5,465 bases of DNA from Anaerocolumna jejuensis DSM 15929 (lineage in GTDB: Bacteria; Bacillota; Clostridia; Lachnospirales; Lachnospiraceae), in the NCBI RefSeq assembly GCF_900142215.1, contig NZ_FRAC01000062.1, positions 1 through 5,465 on the forward strand, given 5' to 3'. Under the pieces are notes generated by a model. The model saw only the letters and a program-made list of their open reading frames with translations. It was not told the DNA's origin and searched no databases. Position numbers and translations under genes: made by a program. The stretch's first letter is position 1. Each line of letters starts with the position of its first letter. This document shows positions 4,926 to 5,465 of the stretch, one piece after another.

Positions 4926-4996
4926 GCGGATATAGTTTAATGGTAAAATTCGAGCTTCCCAAGCTTGTGTTGCGGGTTCGATTCCCGTTGTCCGCT
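4926..4996 (+). tRNA. tRNA-Gly, anticodon CCC
   Basis: The 71-base sequence folds as a full cloverleaf. The acceptor stem is GCGGATA (4926-4932) with TGTCCGC (4989-4995), and the discriminator base is T4996. The D arm contains TTTAATGGTAAAA, typical of bacterial tRNA-Gly. The anticodon stem CGAGC/GCTTG encloses the loop TTCCCAA, giving anticodon CCC. The T arm is GCGGG, TTCGATT, CCCGT. CCA is not encoded and must be added after transcription. The tRNA reads GGG codons only. It is transcribed alone between its own promoter and terminator. Confidence 0.95.
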
Positions 4997-5001
4997 GTAA
5001 T

Positions 5002-5047
5002 AAAAAAGTAGCTACTGCACTGGTTTTAGTGTAGTAACTACTTTTTT
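5002..5047 (+). terminator. Strong intrinsic terminator after tRNA-Gly
   Basis: AAAAAAGTAG (5002-5011) pairs with CTACTTTTTT (5038-5047), and the stem continues, after one mismatch, through TACT/AGTA and CACT/AGTG to a loop of GGTTTT. The T run follows the GC-containing part of the stem, six bases past the tRNA. The matching A run on the left could let it work in both directions. Confidence 0.88.
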
Positions 5048-5465
5048 GTTATGTGATTATTTAGGAGACACATAGAGAATAAAAGCGCGAATCTTCTGGT
5101 GAGCGTCCTTCATTCTTCCGAAACCTCGCCACGTTTTTTGATATGTTTTTTGGACGAGACTTTATTCTCAGTTGTTGCATGAACTTATCATCAATATTGC
5201 CTCAAAACTAATTACAGGCTACCACTTGTCTACCTTTCGGAACGTTAATATAATAAATATAATGGGAAGCTCCCTATTGAAGGGAATGTGAACTTAACTT
5301 GCCTTTACCTGTTTTTAATACTTAGAATATAATCGCCACTGAACATCTTTTGCATTTTGTATATGCTCCCAAATCCAGCGGTAGGAGGTTGTTTGGCTTG
5401 GCATCTATATGCTTAAGCATAATCTATCATCTATCTTAAAAAGTATTGAAAATAAAGAAAGGTTT
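5048..5465. other. Stretch without a supported gene at the right edge
   Basis: No ORF here has a convincing start codon and ribosome binding site together. Several short stop-free fragments have protein-like composition: plus strand 5142-5291 (49 codons, no ATG near its start), minus strand 5412-5305 (35 codons, ending FSGDYILSIKNR, no early start) and minus strand 5180-5064 (38 codons from an ATG). Two mutually exclusive small hairpins lie at 5264-5274 (GGGA/TCCC) and 5271-5285 (TCCCT/AGGGA), and a perfect 14-bp palindrome at 5408-5421. An AGGAGG at 5383-5388 has no start at normal distance in a long frame. It may be a decayed or repeated element next to the tRNA; I do not recognise one. Confidence 0.4.
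5409..5465 (+). CDS. Possible start of a gene running off the right edge
   Basis: From the ATG at 5409 the frame stays open to the window end for 19 codons, beginning MLKHNLSSILKSIENKERF, which would form a charged amphipathic helix. The only good ribosome binding sequence (AGGAGG, 5383-5388) is 20 bases upstream, too far for normal use. The purine-rich AAAGAAAGG at 5455-5463 might instead serve a start just outside the window. No family can be given. Confidence 0.22.
   Translation, partial: MLKHNLSSILKSIENKERF

Noticed and set aside
4926..4996. tRNA as an active attachment site for an integrated element.
   Set aside because: No integrase gene and no second copy of the tRNA 3' end in the window.
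5091..5183. GTG-started 30-codon plus-strand ORF after the tRNA terminator.
   Set aside because: No ribosome binding site, overlaps open fragments in other frames, and no recognisable features.

Overview
The window looks like chromosomal DNA from a low-to-moderate GC Gram-positive anaerobe, most likely a clostridium of the Lachnospiraceae type. This rests on the gene set (Cof-type HAD phosphatase, Ogt, LacY-like MFS carrier, niacin-type ECF S component), the purine-rich ribosome binding sites, the sigma-A-like promoters (TTGAAT-17-TATAAT and similar), and a tRNA gene that does not encode CCA. The assignment is inference from style; no marker gene is present.

Left part (1-922): very AT-rich. 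It holds the 5' end of a membrane-anchored protein gene on the minus strand (273 to 1, cut by the window edge), with its own promoter, a perfect palindrome at the predicted start of transcription, and an 11-codon leader ORF. A minus-strand intrinsic terminator (486-519) separates it from a gene-poor stretch (520-922) with four CTGCCAT motifs, an unexplained open fragment and a plus-strand promoter.

Middle part (923-3870): three plus-strand genes of clearly higher GC: a Cof-type HAD phosphatase, an Ogt-type O6-alkylguanine-DNA alkyltransferase and a 12-helix MFS transporter with a repetitive charged tail. A 23-bp-period tandem repeat array fills the gap before ogt. Nothing ties the three into one pathway; they read as ordinary housekeeping genes.

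Right part (3871-5465): a convergent minus-strand gene for a NiaX-like niacin ECF substrate-binding subunit, with a two-tier terminator, a strong promoter and a leader of ACAG motifs phased at 12 bp that suggests specific regulation. Divergent from it is a single tRNA-Gly(CCC) with near-consensus promoter and terminator. The last 418 bases hold no gene I can support firmly, though several stop-free fragments and a 14-bp palindrome suggest a decayed or repeated element and perhaps the start of a gene at the edge.

I see no CRISPR array, transposase, defence cassette or toxin-antitoxin pair. The most interesting items are regulatory: the niaX leader, the leader ORF plus palindrome at the left edge, and the CTGCCAT-motif region ahead of a terminator.
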